In this document: piece after piece, positions 63,203-64,000 of the stretch
Layout: every line of letters starts with the position of its first letter
Position numbering within the stretch: position 1 is the first letter of the stretch
DNA from: Entoloma clypeatum
Lineage: Eukaryota > Basidiomycota > Agaricomycetes > Agaricales > Entolomataceae
Length of the DNA: 64,000 nt
Assembly: GCA_963565915.1 (NCBI GenBank)
Contig: OY751487.1
Span: 3,100,001-3,164,000 of the forward strand
Direction of reading: 5' to 3'
Position numbers and translations under genes: made by a program
Notes under the pieces: model-generated
Databases searched by the model: none
What the model saw: the letters and a program-made list of their open reading frames with translations, nothing else
What the model was told of the DNA's origin: nothing

Positions 63203-64000
63203 ATGGGACGTCGCGCAAAGAAAAAGCAATCTGACCCAGAGCCCTTGGAATCCAAAACACCATCTACACAAAAGAAACTTGGGAAACGTAAAGCGAATAA
63301 CGATATTGAAAACGATGGCAGACTCAGTGCCCGAATTGTCAAGAAAATCAAAACAAGAAGCACTGAAGGCAGAGTCGAAATACCCATTCGAAACATTGCC
63401 AAAAAGTCGAGTCAAAAATTGTCCGATTCAACAATCCAGATAGATGTTGACGAAGACCTTACGGATGGTTGGGAGAATGTCGACAACGAAAGTGATGTTC
63501 AGAACGGAACAAAGTGCGTTGTAAATTATTTCGGAGATTGCTTTACCTATCTTTTGGCAGATCCAACCCAGGTATGAACAAAGACTCTGGACAGTTGGCG
63601 GATGATGTCGATATGGAGGACCATGGGTAAGTCTTTTCTCCCTCTTGCGAAGGACGTGATATAGCCATTCCACACATTCAGAGAGTCTCCCTTACGCGGC
63701 ACCGTCCAAGAATTCAATTTTGACAGTGACGACACAGACCGTGAAGATTCTCAGGTTGAGTCAGACCACAGACATTCTCGGCAGGGTTTTAGCAGCGTTC
63801 CTGCATCAGATAGTTCTGATGAGGACGATGGACCGATAACCATGGGAAACATGGAGGCTCGTTCGCGAGCTTTGGACGCGAAAGCCAAAGCGGAAGCCGA
63901 AGAGGATCAGCAGGAGTTCCAAAGGGTTGTCACCAATGAAGATGAAGGTGACCTGATTGCGGCTGGAGCAGCGGATGAAAATGGTGACATCGACGTAGAA
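63203..64000 (+). CDS. NOP2: Probable NOP2 rRNA m5C methyltransferase, N-terminal part
   Basis: Exons 63203-63513, 63561-63626 and 63682 to the right edge. The start MGRRAKKKQSDPEPL, with a KLGKRKA patch and then long acidic Ser/Asp/Glu tracts (SDDTDREDSQVESDHRHSRQ) and ARSRALDAKAKAEAEEDQQE, looks like the N-terminal tail of fungal Nop2, the nucleolar 25S rRNA cytosine-5 methyltransferase of 60S biogenesis. The catalytic domain lies outside the window, so another acidic nucleolar protein is possible. Confidence 0.6.

Overview
The window is nuclear DNA of a filamentous basidiomycete, most likely a mushroom-forming Agaricomycete. Genes are packed on both strands and split by many introns of about 47-70 nt (usual size 47-60) with GT/GC-AG ends and CTRAY-type branch points. 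The protein set is fungal: Eaf1, Mss51, a Pan2 exonuclease, Sso-type syntaxin, NADH-type glutamate synthase, Arg4 and IGP dehydratase. No bacterial, viral or organellar segment was seen. Gene models below are hand-spliced: exon borders were chosen so that reading phase and family motifs both fit. Protein lengths are those of the models.

Layout. 1-1297 (-) D-lactate dehydrogenase, truncated by the window; 1376-5559 (+) Eaf1/Vid21 of NuA4; 5736-8546 (+) membrane-anchored GH5 exo-beta-1,3-glucanase; 9298-11768 (-) CDC45; 12075-14922 (+) mitochondrial IF-2; 14986-16378 (-) CHORD/CS co-chaperone; 16439-17794 (-) mitochondrial-carrier-like protein; 17858-18690 (+) ALKBH7-like dioxygenase; 19216-26350 (+) glutamate synthase; 26414-28096 (-) MSS51; 28140-28949 (+) HIS3; 29030-32600 (-) M13 metallopeptidase; 32618-36917 (+) PAN2; 37000-37528 (-) PDCD5; 37948-about 39346 (-) a DUF1766/T5orf172 protein; 39965-44148 (+) an IST1-TBC fusion; 44347-44640 a MITE; 44890-46589 (-) MFS transporter; 46642-48404 (+) argininosuccinate lyase; 48577-50015 (+) syntaxin; 50551-50848 (+) AN1 zinc finger; 51459-53072 (+) aspartate aminotransferase; 53146-about 56356 (+) PP4R1-like HEAT protein; 56357-59381 a gene-poor stretch with a second MITE; 59382-60760 and 61009-62285 (+) tandem MARVEL-like membrane proteins; 62357-63076 (+) FUN14; 63203-end (+) probable NOP2.

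Biology. This is mostly a housekeeping neighbourhood. Nitrogen and amino-acid metabolism is well represented (glutamate synthase, aspartate aminotransferase, argininosuccinate lyase, IGP dehydratase), as are mitochondrial functions (D-lactate dehydrogenase, IF-2, Mss51, carrier, ALKBH7, FUN14), chromatin and replication (Eaf1, CDC45), mRNA decay (PAN2) and membrane traffic (syntaxin, IST1-TBC). Nothing suggests a biosynthetic cluster. The genes look independent, apart from five head-to-head pairs whose start codons are only 17-78 bp apart and which must share promoters.

Most unusual points: one open gene joins an ESCRT-III-regulator IST1 domain to a TBC RabGAP-like domain lacking both catalytic fingers; a 5-nt internal exon in the GH5 gene; at least nine GC-AG introns; and two short TA-flanked inverted-repeat elements.
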